Shown: positions 40,880 through 50,793 of the stretch, in pieces | Numbering within the stretch: the stretch's first letter is position 1 | How the letters are laid out: every line of letters starts with the position of its first letter | Source: Bordetella parapertussis | GTDB lineage: Bacteria; Pseudomonadota; Gammaproteobacteria; Burkholderiales; Burkholderiaceae_C | DNA: 64,000 nucleotides | NCBI GenBank assembly: GCA_945861305.1 | Contig: CAMATW010000006.1 | Span: 13,448 to 77,447, forward strand | Reading direction: 5' to 3' | The notes under the pieces: generated by a model | Databases searched by the model: none | Seen by the model: only the letters and a program-made list of their open reading frames with translations | Told to the model about the DNA's origin: nothing | Position numbers and translations under genes: made by a program

Positions 40880-41788
40880 TTATCCACGCGGGTGGTGTTG
40901 CGCATGAAGCGCTTTGAGCCGCTCGCGGGCCACGTGGGTGTAGATGGTGGTGGTGGAAATATCTGAATGCCCCAACAGCATTTGTACCGCACGAAGGTCA
41001 GCGCCATGGTTGAGCAAATGCGTCGCAAAAGCGTGGCGCAAGGTGTGGGGCGACAGTGGTACATGGACATCTGCCAAAAGCGCGTATTTTTTGATCAGCT
41101 TCCAAAACATCACCCGTGACATAGCAGTACCTTGCTGGGTCACAAACACCGCAGGCGAATTGTGTTTAACCAACAACACGGAGCGCGATTGGCTTAAATA
41201 ATTTTGCAAACTGTCTGCTGCTTCTTCGCCAAACGGCACCAAACGCTCTTTGTTGCCTTTGCCAGTGATTCGCAGCACGCCTTCGCGCATATTCAGCGAC
41301 AGCATAGGCAAGCCGACCAACTCGCTGACCCGCAAGCCACTGGCGTAGAGCAACTCCAACATGGCGCGGTCGCGCAAGCCCAAAGGGGTTTCGGTGTTGG
41401 GAGCCGCCAAAAGCGCTTCGACCTGCGCTTCGCTCAGTATTTGGGGCAAACGCGGGGCTTGGCGAGCTGTCAACAGTTTCAAGGTGGGGTCTGTGCTGAC
41501 ATGCTTTTCGCGCAACGCCCATTGGTAAAACCGCCGCAACACCGTCAAGCGCCGGTTGGCGGTACTGGCGCGGGTTTGGTCAAAGCGATCTGCAAAATAC
41601 GCCTGAACATCGTTTTCACCCGCGTGCTCCAGGGTCAAAGATTGCCCCTGCAAACATTGCGAAAAACCTTGCATATCGCGCCGGTAGGCAGCCAAGGTAT
41701 TGGGCGACAAGCCATCTTCTAGCCACAAGGCCTCAATAAATGCACCCACCAAAGGGTGGGGTTCAGTCGAGCTTGAGTTTTTGGGCAT
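40880..41788 (-). CDS. xerD: Site-specific tyrosine recombinase XerD
   Basis: It resolves chromosome dimers at dif together with XerC. From the ATG at 41788 it has 302 residues. The N-terminal SAM-like DNA-binding domain is about 1-105. The catalytic residues are Arg153 (GLRVSEL), Lys177 (GKGNKERLVP), His248 and Arg251 (SPHTLRHAFA), His274 (LLGHSDI) and nucleophile Tyr283 (TIYTHV). No mobile element is associated, so it is the housekeeping enzyme. The start overlaps the upstream Bug gene's end by 26 bases. Confidence 0.92.
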   Translation of the reverse strand: MPKNSSSTEPHPLVGAFIEALWLEDGLSPNTLAAYRRDMQGFSQCLQGQSLTLEHAGENDVQAYFADRFDQTRASTANRRLTVLRRFYQWALREKHVSTDPTLKLLTARQAPRLPQILSEAQVEALLAAPNTETPLGLRDRAMLELLYASGLRVSELVGLPMLSLNMREGVLRITGKGNKERLVPFGEEAADSLQNYLSQSRSVLLVKHNSPAVFVTQQGTAMSRVMFWKLIKKYALLADVHVPLSPHTLRHAFATHLLNHGADLRAVQMLLGHSDISTTTIYTHVARERLKALHAQHHPRG

Positions 41789-42728
41789 CGACCACCTTTT
41801 TGTACACCTCAAACTCGGCTTTGAGTTGTTGGGCAAATTGCTCTGGGGTATTGCCCATCACCCTAGACCCCGAGGCTTCAATACGCTTGATCACTGCGGG
41901 GTCTTGCAACACTTTGAGCAGTGCGGCGTTGAACTTTTGCACCAACTCTTTGGGCATACCCTTGGGCCCGTAAATGCCGTAAAAAGCGGGACGGTTGACT
42001 GGCTCCAAGCCCAGTTCTTTGAAAGTGGGCACAGTGGGCAAGTCCGCCAATCGTTCGGGTGTCGCAACCGCCATGGCGATGAGTCGCTTGTCTTTGATAT
42101 ACGGCAAGGCTGAAGGCAGGTTGTCAAAAATAATCATCACCTGACCACCCACGGTGTCGCGCAAAGCCGGGCCGCCACCACTGTAGGGAATGTGCACGAT
42201 AAAGGTTTTAGTCAGGTTTTTGAACAACTCCATCTGTAAGTGCCCAATGCCGCCCGTGCCCGATGAAGCGTAGTCGTATTGGCCGGGTTTGCGGCGCAAT
42301 TCAGCCAGCAGGCCAGCAAAGTCCTTGGCGGGAAATGCGGGGTTGATGGCCAGCACATTGGGCGTGGTCGCCATATTGGCGATGGGTGAAAAATCCTTCA
42401 AGGGGTCATAGGGAACTTTGGGGTTGATCGCTGGATTGGTCGCGTTACTGGACGCGGTAGCCAGTCCCAAGGTGTAGCCGTCCGGCGCGGCGCGGGCGAC
42501 CTCTGCTGCACCCAAGACGCCGCCGCCGCCCGCTTTGTTGTCAACCACCACCGTTTGCCCCAGCAATTTTCCTAAGGGTTCGGCAACGATTCGCGCCATC
42601 AAATCGGTGGTGCCGCCAGCCGCAAAAGGCACGACCAAGCGTATGGGTTTAGTGGGGTAGTTTTGCGCCCAAGCCTGTGAGCTGACCAAACTGCCAAGCA
42701 CCCAGCCCCAAAAAAAGATTTTTTTCAT
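41763..42728 (-). CDS. Bug-family tripartite tricarboxylate transporter receptor (TctC-like)
   Basis: A 321-residue periplasmic binding protein with a signal peptide (cleaved after QAWA, about residue 21). The mature N-terminus YPTKPIRLVVPFAAGGTTD is the classic Bug signature, and the DNKAGGGGVLGAAEVARA segment follows. Bug proteins bind carboxylates or amino acids, often without adjacent membrane subunits, as here. It sits between murB (4-base overlap) and xerD (26-base overlap). Confidence 0.9.
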   Translation of the reverse strand: MKKIFFWGWVLGSLVSSQAWAQNYPTKPIRLVVPFAAGGTTDLMARIVAEPLGKLLGQTVVVDNKAGGGGVLGAAEVARAAPDGYTLGLATASSNATNPAINPKVPYDPLKDFSPIANMATTPNVLAINPAFPAKDFAGLLAELRRKPGQYDYASSGTGGIGHLQMELFKNLTKTFIVHIPYSGGGPALRDTVGGQVMIIFDNLPSALPYIKDKRLIAMAVATPERLADLPTVPTFKELGLEPVNRPAFYGIYGPKGMPKELVQKFNAALLKVLQDPAVIKRIEASGSRVMGNTPEQFAQQLKAEFEVYKKVVDAQKLKLD

Positions 42729-43774
42729 ACAACCACCGGTTCAGGTTCAAGTCGAATGCCAAAACGCTCGTACACACTGGTTTGAATGGCCTGCGCCAAA
42801 GTCACCACCTCGCCGCCCGTGCAGGGTTGGGTCACGCCACCCTTGTTGACAATCACCAAAGCTTGTTTTTCATAGACCGCTGCATTGCCCACCGATTTGC
42901 CGCGCCAACCGCAAGCGTCTATCAACCAAGCAGCTGCCAATTTGAACCGACCGTCGGCCAGTTGGTAGTGCACCAAGCGCGGTTCACGGGCGATGATGTC
43001 TTGGCATTGCTCTGCGGAGACGGTGGGATTTTTGAAAAAACTGCCTGCATTGCCAATGACTGCAGGGTCGGGCAACTTGAAGCGGCGTATCTCGCACACC
43101 CAATCGAACACTTGCTGCGCCGTTGGCAGGGCAATGCCTTTTTGGACCTGCTTTTTTTCTAAGTCTGCATAGCTGATCTCGGGTTTCCATTTTTTTGGCA
43201 AACGAAACCGCACTTGGGTGATGAGCGCTCGGCCCAACAAACCCATATCTCGGCTGTCGCTGGCGGCGTGTTTGAACACGGAGTCTCGGTAGCCAAAAGC
43301 GCACTGTGCTGCATCGAGGGTGAAGTGTTGACCCGTGAGCAAATCGACCGCATCCAAAGACTCGAAGCGGTCTTGCAACTCCACGCCATAGGCGCCAATG
43401 TTTTGCACTGGTGACGCACCCACCAAGCCAGGGATCAGGGCCAAATTTTCCAAGCCAGGCCAGCCTTGCGCTAAGGTCCAGGCCACAAACTCGTGCCAGT
43501 CTTCGCCTGCGGCGGCTTGAATGACCCAGGCTTTGTCATCCTCGGCTACGAGTTGACGGCCCTGAAGTTCGACCTTGATGACCAAGCGCTTGATGTCGCC
43601 CGTGATGACGATGTTGCTGCCGCCACCCAAGACGAAATGCGGCTCTAGGCGCAAGGGATCGGTCAACAAGGTTTGGACGTCATCCATGGTACGAAGGCGC
43701 AGCAAGCGCTCGGCGCGGGCGGCGATGCTAAAGCTGTTGTGCTGCTGCAGGGGGACGTTGGTCTCGATAATCAT
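42725..43774 (-). CDS. murB: UDP-N-acetylenolpyruvoylglucosamine reductase
   Basis: The second step of peptidoglycan precursor synthesis, an FAD enzyme using NADPH. The 349-residue type I protein has FVLGGGSNIV (FAD site), GLVGASPVQNIGAYGVEL, the catalytic Ser in NAGSFFKNP, the AYGV/FGYRDSVFK loop of type I enzymes and the late Glu in the C-terminus (RLEPEPVVV). It is first in the murB-Bug-xerD run and diverges from yajQ across 39 bases. Confidence 0.94.
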   Translation of the reverse strand: MIIETNVPLQQHNSFSIAARAERLLRLRTMDDVQTLLTDPLRLEPHFVLGGGSNIVITGDIKRLVIKVELQGRQLVAEDDKAWVIQAAAGEDWHEFVAWTLAQGWPGLENLALIPGLVGASPVQNIGAYGVELQDRFESLDAVDLLTGQHFTLDAAQCAFGYRDSVFKHAASDSRDMGLLGRALITQVRFRLPKKWKPEISYADLEKKQVQKGIALPTAQQVFDWVCEIRRFKLPDPAVIGNAGSFFKNPTVSAEQCQDIIAREPRLVHYQLADGRFKLAAAWLIDACGWRGKSVGNAAVYEKQALVIVNKGGVTQPCTGGEVVTLAQAIQTSVYERFGIRLEPEPVVV

Positions 43775-43813
43775 GTGAGAATTGTCTCACCCTGAACTTC
43801 TGAAGTACCAACC

Positions 43814-44299
43814 ATGCCCTCTTTTGATACTGTTTGCGAAGCCGACCTGGTTGAAGTGAAAAATGCCGTCGATAACACCGCCAAGGAAATCGGCACCCGT
43901 TTCGATTTCAAAGGCACCTCGGCGGCCATTGAACTGAAAGACAAAGACATCACCCTGATCGGTGACAGCGACTTTCAGTTGCAGCAAATTGATGACATCT
44001 TGCGCAACAAACTCGCCAAACGCAATGTAGATGTGCGCTTCCTCGACAAAGGCGACGTGCAAAAAATGGGCGGCGACAAGGTCAAGCAAGTCGTGAAAGT
44101 GCGCAACGGCATTGCCAGCGAAGACGCCAAAAAAATTCAGCGCATCATCAAAGACAGCAAGCTAAAAGTTCAGGCCGCTATCCAAGGCGAATCGGTGCGA
44201 GTAACTGGCGCCAAGCGTGACGACTTGCAAGCTGCTATGGCCTCTATTCGCAAAGAAATGCCCGACCTGCCGCTCAGCTTCGACAACTTCCGCGATTAA
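43814..44299 (+). CDS. yajQ: YajQ-family nucleotide-binding protein
   Basis: A 161-residue protein of the YajQ family (two ferredoxin-like subdomains). The N-terminus [21 protein letters not shown] and the [12 protein letters not shown] stretch are diagnostic. Members bind cyclic di-GMP in Xanthomonas or have been described as RNA/nucleotide-binding. It overlaps the convergent plsY stop by 4 bases. Confidence 0.94.
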   Translation: MPSFDTVCEADLVEVKNAVDNTAKEIGTRFDFKGTSAAIELKDKDITLIGDSDFQLQQIDDILRNKLAKRNVDVRFLDKGDVQKMGGDKVKQVVKVRNGIASEDAKKIQRIIKDSKLKVQAAIQGESVRVTGAKRDDLQAAMASIRKEMPDLPLSFDNFRD

Positions 44300-44961
44300 T
44301 TGGGATCTGACCCCGATTCCGATTTTTTGCCACCGATACGGCTTTCCTCGCCACGCATGAGCTTGCCAATATTGGCTTGGTGACGCCAGATCAGCACCGC
44401 ACTCATCACCGCCACAGCAAGTAAAACACGGTTGTCAATATACCAAGCGACGCGTTGACCTAAAAAATAATATGCGGGTGCAAACAAGGCACTGGCCAAG
44501 GCCGCTAATGACGAATAGCGGGAAAAATACGCCACGATCAGCCACGTGGCCAAGGTCGCCAGGCCGAGCAAAGGGTTGATGCCCATCAACACCCCAGCCG
44601 CAGTGGCCACACCTTTGCCGCCTTGAAAACGGAAAAACACCGGCCAGACATGGCCCACAAAGGCCGCCAAAGCGACCATGGCCACGGTCCCCTCGCCTAA
44701 GCCATAAGCCGCGCCTTCGTGCACCACCGCCCAGACAGGCAACCAGCCCTTCGCAGCGTCGAGCAACAAGGTCAAGACCGCAGCCAGTTTGTTGCCAGAG
44801 CGCAGCACATTGGTAGCCCCTGGGTTGTTGCTGCCATAAGAGCGGGGGTCGGCCAATCCCATGAAGCGACTGACCACCACGGCAAACGAGACCGAGCCGA
44901 TCAGGTAAGCCGCCCCAGTAGCCGCCAAGGGATAAAGCGTTACGAGATCAAAGTCGAGCAT
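44296..44961 (-). CDS. plsY: Glycerol-3-phosphate acyltransferase PlsY
   Basis: An inner-membrane enzyme that transfers the acyl group of acyl-phosphate to glycerol 3-phosphate. From the ATG at 44961 it has 221 residues (a longer frame invades the aldo/keto reductase). The three conserved motifs are visible: [22 protein letters not shown] and [10 protein letters not shown]. About six membrane spans are expected. It starts 1 base after the aldo/keto reductase stop. Confidence 0.93.
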   Translation of the reverse strand: MLDFDLVTLYPLAATGAAYLIGSVSFAVVVSRFMGLADPRSYGSNNPGATNVLRSGNKLAAVLTLLLDAAKGWLPVWAVVHEGAAYGLGEGTVAMVALAAFVGHVWPVFFRFQGGKGVATAAGVLMGINPLLGLATLATWLIVAYFSRYSSLAALASALFAPAYYFLGQRVAWYIDNRVLLAVAVMSAVLIWRHQANIGKLMRGEESRIGGKKSESGSDPN

Positions 44962-44962
44962 G

Positions 44963-46039
44963 TCAGAACGCCAAGTCGCGCATTTCCCAGCGAATGGCGT
45001 CCATGGCACTCAACACATCGGGCGACAAGGTGGTACCCCAGGCATCCAAGTCTTCATCAAGTTGGGCAACCGAGGTCACCCCAATGATGGTGCTGGCCAC
45101 GCGCCACTGGGTGTAGCAAAACGCCAGCGCCATTTGCGTGGGGGTCATGCCGTGGTCACGTGCGAGTTGGTTGTAGCGCTTGGCCGACGCCAAAGCTTCG
45201 GGACGCGACCAGCGCTGCTTGCGCACGCTTTCATACTTGGTGATGCGCCCTTCCTGGGGCGCACCCTCGCCAAGAAAGCCAGACACATCGTATTTCCCCG
45301 TGAGCAAGCCAAAACCCAGCGGAGAGTAAGCCAACAAGGACACGTCCAAGCGGTGCATGGTTTCGTCCAAGCCGTTTTCCAAAAAGCGGTTCACCAAGCA
45401 ATAGGCGTTTTGCACGCTGACGATACGCGGCAGATTGTGTTGCTCGGCCAAGCGCACAAACTCATGAACACCATAGGACGTTTCGTTGGACAAGCCGATG
45501 TAGCGCACCTTGCCTTGCTTGATCAGTTTGGCCAAGGTCTCTAGCTGTACATGAATGGAGGTGGAGGTGTTTTCCTTGGCGGGGTCGTAATACAAGCCGC
45601 CAAACATGGGCACATGGCGCTCGGGCCAATGGATTTGGTAGAGGTCAATCACATCGGTTTGCAAACGTTTCAAACTGGCTTCACACGAGGCCACGATGTC
45701 TGCCGCCGTCATGCCCTCGCCAGAACGAACCCACGGCATAGCTCGTGAAGGCCCCGCCGCCTTAGAGGCCAACACCATTTTTTGGCGCATACCGGGGCGC
45801 TTGGCCAACCAGTTGCCCATATAGGTTTCGGTCTTGCCGAAAGACTCTGAAGTGGGTGGAACGGCGTAAATTTCGGCGGTGTCAAAGAAGTTCACGCCCC
45901 GCGCTATGCTGTGGTCCATGATGGTGTGGCTGGTGGCTTCGTCCACCTGCTGGCCGAAAGTCATGGTGCCCAAGCAGATGGGGGTGACATGCAAATCGCT
46001 TTGACCCAAGCGAACAGGGGTGAGGTCAAGTGTGTTCAT
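44963..46039 (-). CDS. Aldo/keto reductase (Tas-like)
   Basis: A 358-residue NADPH-dependent reductase from the ATG at 46039 ([12 protein letters not shown]). The frame's upstream extension to 46435 lies antisense in the SDR gene and is not coding. The catalytic tetrad is Asp53, Tyr58 ([12 protein letters not shown]), Lys93 (LASKAAG) and His137 ([10 protein letters not shown]). The long form with VPPTSES resembles E. coli Tas. The substrate is unknown. Confidence 0.9.
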   Translation of the reverse strand: MNTLDLTPVRLGQSDLHVTPICLGTMTFGQQVDEATSHTIMDHSIARGVNFFDTAEIYAVPPTSESFGKTETYMGNWLAKRPGMRQKMVLASKAAGPSRAMPWVRSGEGMTAADIVASCEASLKRLQTDVIDLYQIHWPERHVPMFGGLYYDPAKENTSTSIHVQLETLAKLIKQGKVRYIGLSNETSYGVHEFVRLAEQHNLPRIVSVQNAYCLVNRFLENGLDETMHRLDVSLLAYSPLGFGLLTGKYDVSGFLGEGAPQEGRITKYESVRKQRWSRPEALASAKRYNQLARDHGMTPTQMALAFCYTQWRVASTIIGVTSVAQLDEDLDAWGTTLSPDVLSAMDAIRWEMRDLAF

Positions 46040-46114
46040 AGAGCGGAGTTTACGTGGGGTGGGGATGCGACAAATGCGACAGCTTAATGGAAGTGTTTGG
46101 CCGAGAATGGGGCT

Positions 46115-46885
46115 ATGAATACAAGCATCCCCACCACAACACCAACTGCCATCGTCACAGGCGCCGCTCGCGGCATCGGTTTGGCCACCACACAACTTTT
46201 TTTGACCAAGGGCTACCAAGTGGCCATGGTTGACCGAGACACCGAAGAACTGCATCGCGCCGCCAAGGAGTTGCAAAAGGTGCTGCCCGTGGACTGTGAT
46301 GTGTCTGACGAAACCCAAGTTGCCGCCATGGTGCAAACCGTGTTGGCGTGGTCGGGGGGTATCGATGCCTTGGTCAACAACGCGGGGGTCGCCGACTTCG
46401 GTCCGATTGAAGAAACCACCTTTGCCCGTTGGCAAACCGTGATGCGCACCAACTTGGATGGCGTGTTTTTGTGCTCACAAGCTGTCATCCCTGCACTTCG
46501 CCAAAGCCGTGGTGCCATCGTCAATATTGGTTCTATCTCGGGTCTGCGGGCCTCGACCCTGCGCGTGGCCTACGGCACGTCCAAAGCGGCGGTCATACAC
46601 ATGACCAAACAGCAGGCGGTGGAGTTGGGTGAATATGGCATTCGGGTCAACTGTGTGTCACCCGGTCCAGTGAAAACCAAGCTGTCCATGGCGGTGCACA
46701 GCCCCGAAATCATCAGCGCTTACCACGATGCCATCCCACTCAACCGCTATGGCAGCGAAGCGGAAATTGGCCGCGTGATCGTGTTTTTGGCGTCCGAAGA
46801 AGCCAGTTACCTCACCGGCCAAGTGGTGGCGGTGGACGGCGGCTTTGAGGCTACAGGGGTGGGCTTGCCCGCGCTCAGGGTCTGA
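46115..46885 (+). CDS. SDR-family oxidoreductase
   Basis: A 256-residue classical SDR. The TGAARGIG loop is at 15-22, Asp40 after beta-2 suggests NAD(H) preference, NNAG is at 88-91, and Ser140, Tyr153 and Lys157 form the active site. It ends with the usual LTGQVVAVDGGF. It resembles FabG-like dehydrogenases. The ATG at 46115 is preferred to a TTG 18 bases upstream. The 3' end overlaps the convergent acyl-CoA synthetase by 11 bases. Confidence 0.9.
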   Translation: MNTSIPTTTPTAIVTGAARGIGLATTQLFLTKGYQVAMVDRDTEELHRAAKELQKVLPVDCDVSDETQVAAMVQTVLAWSGGIDALVNNAGVADFGPIEETTFARWQTVMRTNLDGVFLCSQAVIPALRQSRGAIVNIGSISGLRASTLRVAYGTSKAAVIHMTKQQAVELGEYGIRVNCVSPGPVKTKLSMAVHSPEIISAYHDAIPLNRYGSEAEIGRVIVFLASEEASYLTGQVVAVDGGFEATGVGLPALRV

Positions 46886-48614
46886 GCTGTTTAGCCCGCT
46901 CTTCTTCCCTCAACCTGAGCACCCGCCTTTGCACCTTGCCCGTGGTGGTCATGGGCAAAGCGTCGATGAATTCAATCTCTTTGGGGTATTCATAGGGTGC
47001 CAGCAGGCCGCGCACATGCTGTTGCAGTGCTTGCACCAAATCGTCTGAGGCGCTAAAGCCCGAAGACAACACCACATAAGCCTTCACCAAGTTGCCGCGC
47101 TCTGCGTCAGGTTTGGGTACTACGGCGGCGTTGGCCACGCTAGGGTGCTTGACCAAGCAATTTTCAATCTCGCTTGGCCCTATGCGGTAGCCCGCCGCCT
47201 TGAACACATCGTCGGCGCGGCCTTGATACCAAAGATAGCCGTCGGCGTCGCGGGTAGCGAGGTCACCGGTGCGGCACCAGTCACCTGTGAATTTGTTGAT
47301 CGTGGCCTCAGGCTGGTTCCAGTAACCCAAAAAGAAAATCGGGTCGGGGTCGCCGTGCTGGTCCAATCGGTGCAAGGCCACGTCGCCTGGCACACCCACA
47401 GCGCACTCCTTGCCTTCCTCATCGATCACCGCCACACGATGCCCTGGGTAGGCGCGGCCCATGCTGCCCGCCCGTGCAGGCCAGCCTACGCCTTCAACAG
47501 TGTCGCCATTCATGGCGCAGTTGCCGACGATGTAATTGATCTCAGTCTGACCAAACATCTCGTTCACCGTCACACCCAATTCTTGCTGGCAATAGCCAAA
47601 AACCGCGTCGCCCACCGCTTCTCCCGCACTCATTATGGCCTGTAAGTCCAATTGAAACTGAGTCGCGGGGTACGGATAGGCCTTCATCATGGCTTTCAAG
47701 GCCGTGGGAAACAAAAACGTGTGGGTCACGCGGTGTTGCTGCATCAGACCAAACGCCAAATCCGCCGAAAAACGCCCCGACCAAGCCACGATGGGCCTGC
47801 CGAAATACAGGCTGGGCAGCAAGGCGTCCATCAGGCCGCCGGTCCACGTCCAGTCTGCCGGCGACCACATCACCGCGTGGCTGCCCGAGGGCAGTTCACC
47901 GCTTTGCACAGGCTTGCCAGTCGGCGCAAATCCAAACCAGTTTTGGCTGCAAACAAAACCGGTCAAATTACCAATCATGGCTTGGTGCGGTATCAAAGCG
48001 CCCTTGGGTGGACCGGTGGTGCCGCTGGTGTAAATCAAGACGGCCGGGTCGCGGGCCAAGGTGTCTGCCATGTGCCAGTCTTCGGTTTCACTTTGAGAAA
48101 GCGCATCGAAAGCCACATCACCGCTGCCTGAGTCCACGCCGATGCAGCAGCGCAGCGCGGGGCAAGCACTTTTCAAATCAGCCACTGTCTGCGACGACAC
48201 TGCGTCGACCACCGCCAGCACCGCGCCCGAATCTTGCAATCGGTATTGCAGCGCCTCTGGGCCAAACAGTTGCGACAAAGGCATGACCACCGCACCCATT
48301 TGCCAAATCGCCGTGTACGCCACCACGGTCTCGAAGCGCTGAGGCAGCACCACTGCCACGCGGTCACCCGCTTGAACACCTTGGGCTGCCAGTACATGGC
48401 TTAAGGCATCGGCAGCGGCTTGTACTTGGGCAAAACTGTGGTGCACAGAGGGTGCATCCAAACGATGGCTGATGACGGCCAGCCTAAGCGCGGTATGTGA
48501 TTTTCTAGCCCAGCGCCTGACGCACACCTCAGCGATGTTGAAAGACGCAGGCACATGCCAGCGAAATTGCGCCAGCATTTGCGCGTGGTTGTCCGAAGGG
48601 AGACGGGTGGTCAT
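46875..48614 (-). CDS. AMP-forming acyl-CoA synthetase (acetyl/medium-chain-like)
   Basis: From the ATG at 48614 the protein has 579 residues. Motifs are IYTSGTTGPPKGAL, EMFGQTEIN, GDLATRDADGYLWYQGRADDVFKAAGYRIGP and the C-terminal catalytic Lys in TTTGKVQRRVLR. The RADDVFKAAGYRIGP form places it with acetyl-CoA/medium-chain (ACSM/Acs-like) ligases. At 579 residues it is shorter than Acs. The first codons lie back-to-back with the divergent alpha/beta hydrolase gene, so their promoters must overlap coding sequence. Confidence 0.88.
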   Translation of the reverse strand: MTTRLPSDNHAQMLAQFRWHVPASFNIAEVCVRRWARKSHTALRLAVISHRLDAPSVHHSFAQVQAAADALSHVLAAQGVQAGDRVAVVLPQRFETVVAYTAIWQMGAVVMPLSQLFGPEALQYRLQDSGAVLAVVDAVSSQTVADLKSACPALRCCIGVDSGSGDVAFDALSQSETEDWHMADTLARDPAVLIYTSGTTGPPKGALIPHQAMIGNLTGFVCSQNWFGFAPTGKPVQSGELPSGSHAVMWSPADWTWTGGLMDALLPSLYFGRPIVAWSGRFSADLAFGLMQQHRVTHTFLFPTALKAMMKAYPYPATQFQLDLQAIMSAGEAVGDAVFGYCQQELGVTVNEMFGQTEINYIVGNCAMNGDTVEGVGWPARAGSMGRAYPGHRVAVIDEEGKECAVGVPGDVALHRLDQHGDPDPIFFLGYWNQPEATINKFTGDWCRTGDLATRDADGYLWYQGRADDVFKAAGYRIGPSEIENCLVKHPSVANAAVVPKPDAERGNLVKAYVVLSSGFSASDDLVQALQQHVRGLLAPYEYPKEIEFIDALPMTTTGKVQRRVLRLREEERAKQLRP

Positions 48615-48639
48615 GCAAGACGTCCTTATGATCTGCACA

Positions 48640-49548
48640 ATGTACCAAGTCCAACGCCCCTCGCGCAGCAGTTTCGTGCCGCTGCGCCACCTGAACTACC
48701 ACGTCCGTGAATGGGGTACGCCCCGCCCCCAGCAACTGCCACTCTTCATGGTGCATGGTTGGATGGATGTCAGCGCCTCGTTTCAATTCGTCATCGACGC
48801 GCTTGAACAAGACCGTCACATCATTGCGCCCGACTGGCGCGGCTTTGGCCTGACCCAACCCGGCGAGGTCGACAACTTTTGGTTCCCCGACTACTTGGCG
48901 GATCTTGACGCCTTGATCGACCACTTTCAACCCGAGGGTCCGATCGACCTCTTGGGCCACAGCATGGGCGGCAATGTGGTCATGCAATACGCAGGCATTC
49001 GACCCACCCGTGTTCGCCGCCTTATCAATTTGGAGGGCTTTGGTTTAGCCGCCACCAAGCCAGAGCAAGCCCCAACCCGCTACGCCCAGTGGATGGACGA
49101 GATGAAGGCCTTGCGCCAAGGTGAAAAGGCCTTGCGAAGCTACCCCAGCGCAAGTGCTGTGGCGCAACGTCTGATGAAAACCAACCCGCGTTTGCAGTCA
49201 GACAAAGCCGAGTGGTTGGCACAACACTGGGCGCAAGCCAACCCCCAAGGCGAATGGGAAATTTTGGGCCACGCCGCCCACAAAGTGACCAATGCCCATT
49301 TGTTTCGGGTGGAAGAAATTTTGGCGATGTACCAGCGCATCACCGCACCTGTGCTGAACGTGGAAGCCAGCGACAACAGCATGGACCAATGGTGGAAGGG
49401 CCGCTACACCTTGGCCGAGTACCACGAGCGCTTGAAGTCGGTGAAGGATGTTCACAGTGTTGTCATTGCGGATGCTGGCCACATGATGCACCACGACCGT
49501 CCCCTTGAATTGGCGCAACACATCGAGGCGTTTTTGAACCAGCCATGA
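48640..49548 (+). CDS. Alpha/beta-fold hydrolase
   Basis: A serine hydrolase-like protein of about 302 residues. The oxyanion region is MVHGWMDV, the nucleophile elbow LLGHSMGGNV contains the Ser, and the late His is in ADAGHMMHHDRP. Three in-frame ATGs (48613, 48628, 48640) are possible; the last is chosen because homology-like sequence begins just after it (MYQVQRPSRSSF). It overlaps the downstream flavoprotein gene by 4 bases. The substrate is unknown. Confidence 0.85.
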   Translation: MYQVQRPSRSSFVPLRHLNYHVREWGTPRPQQLPLFMVHGWMDVSASFQFVIDALEQDRHIIAPDWRGFGLTQPGEVDNFWFPDYLADLDALIDHFQPEGPIDLLGHSMGGNVVMQYAGIRPTRVRRLINLEGFGLAATKPEQAPTRYAQWMDEMKALRQGEKALRSYPSASAVAQRLMKTNPRLQSDKAEWLAQHWAQANPQGEWEILGHAAHKVTNAHLFRVEEILAMYQRITAPVLNVEASDNSMDQWWKGRYTLAEYHERLKSVKDVHSVVIADAGHMMHHDRPLELAQHIEAFLNQP

Positions 49549-50786
49549 CCCAAGTCGAGGTGCTGATCATCGGCGCGGGGGCCGCTGGGCTGTTTTGCGC
49601 AGGGGTGGCAGCACAACAGGGCTTGCAGGTGCTTCTGATAGACCACAGCGAAAAGGTCGCTGAAAAAATCCGTATTTCTGGGGGCGGGCGCAGCAACTTC
49701 ACCAACAGCGATATCGACCCACGCTCGCCGCACAAACATTTTTTGGGCGAGAACTCGCAGTTCGCCCGCAGCGCTTTAAGCCGCTACACCGCTGCTGACT
49801 TTGTGGCCTTGGTGCAAAAACACGGCATCGCTTTCCACGAAAAACACAAGGGGCAGCTGTTTTGCGACCGCAGCGCCCAAGACCTGATCGACATGCTGCT
49901 GCGCGAATGCGAGGCTGGCGCGATGGGCGGTGCGGTCACCCGCTGGCAACCCTGCAGTTTGCTTGAGCTTCAATTCAGCGATGCGTCACCCTACCCCTAC
50001 ACCGCGCGAACCAGCCAAGGCGAGGTGCAAGCCAAATCGGTGGTGGTGGCTTCGGGCGGTCTCTCGATTCCAAAAATTGGCGCCACCGACCTCGGCTACC
50101 GCCTTGCCAAGCAATTTGGCTTGAAGGTGGTCACGCCCCGCCCCGCATTGGTGCCGCTCACCTTCAACCCCGCCGATTGGCAACCTTTTGCGGCCTTGGC
50201 GGGTTTGTCCTTGCCGGTGGACATCAGTACGGGCGCGGGCAAACTGCGCACGGTTTTCGAGGAAGATTTGCTCTTCACCCACCGTGGCTTGTCGGGTCCG
50301 GCGGTGCTGCAAATCTCCAGCTACTGGCAAGCTGGCAGCCCCATTGAGCTGAATTTAGCCCCCCAAACCGACCTTGCTACAGTTTTGCTGCAAGCCAAGC
50401 AGTCTTCCAAAAAACAGCTCGCCAATGCGCTGGCGGCTTGGCTACCGTCGCGTTTGGCCGACACTTGGACAGCGCAAAACAGCGCTTGGCAACGCGCCCT
50501 GCCCGATACGCCCGACAAAGCTTTGCAGCAATTGGCGGCGGCTTTGGGCCAGTGGGGCCTCACCCCCGCAGGCACCGAGGGCTATGCCAAGGCCGAGGTG
50601 ACAGCAGGCGGCGTGGACACCCAAGAGCTGTCCCAGCAAAGCATGGAGTCGCGCCAGCCGGGGCTTTATTTCATTGGCGAAGTGGTCGATATCACCGGTT
50701 GGCTGGGCGGCTACAACTTCCAATGGGCATGGTCCAGCGGCTTTGCTTGCGCCCAGGCCTTGGCGCAGCGGCTGAAACCGATATAA
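49545..50786 (+). CDS. HI0933/YhiN-family flavoprotein (BaiN-like)
   Basis: A 413-residue FAD protein with the dinucleotide loop IIGAGAAGLFCAGVAA (7-22). The family signature ISGGGRSNFTNSD follows, and the ending VVDITGWLGGYNFQWAWSSG matches the TIGR03862-type flavoproteins. Some relatives reduce bile-acid enones, but the bacterial housekeeping role is unknown. The stop codon is part of the rpsU -10 box. Confidence 0.9.
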   Translation: MTQVEVLIIGAGAAGLFCAGVAAQQGLQVLLIDHSEKVAEKIRISGGGRSNFTNSDIDPRSPHKHFLGENSQFARSALSRYTAADFVALVQKHGIAFHEKHKGQLFCDRSAQDLIDMLLRECEAGAMGGAVTRWQPCSLLELQFSDASPYPYTARTSQGEVQAKSVVVASGGLSIPKIGATDLGYRLAKQFGLKVVTPRPALVPLTFNPADWQPFAALAGLSLPVDISTGAGKLRTVFEEDLLFTHRGLSGPAVLQISSYWQAGSPIELNLAPQTDLATVLLQAKQSSKKQLANALAAWLPSRLADTWTAQNSAWQRALPDTPDKALQQLAAALGQWGLTPAGTEGYAKAEVTAGGVDTQELSQQSMESRQPGLYFIGEVVDITGWLGGYNFQWAWSSGFACAQALAQRLKPI

Positions 50787-50787
50787 T
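50760..50787 (+). promoter_or_regulatory. rpsU promoter
   Basis: TTGGCG (50760-50765) and a perfect TATAAT (50782-50787) are separated by 16 bases, inside the end of the upstream flavoprotein gene. The start would be near 50794, giving a leader of about 113 bases. Confidence 0.7.
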
Positions 50788-50793
50788 GGCAAA

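Noticed and set aside
40880..41788. Integrase of a mobile element
   Set aside because: The sequence has the length and motifs of housekeeping XerD, and no att-like repeats or phage genes are near.
46040..46435. N-terminal extension of the aldo/keto reductase frame
   Set aside because: It lies antisense to the SDR gene and adds 132 residues of no family; the normal protein start is at 46039.
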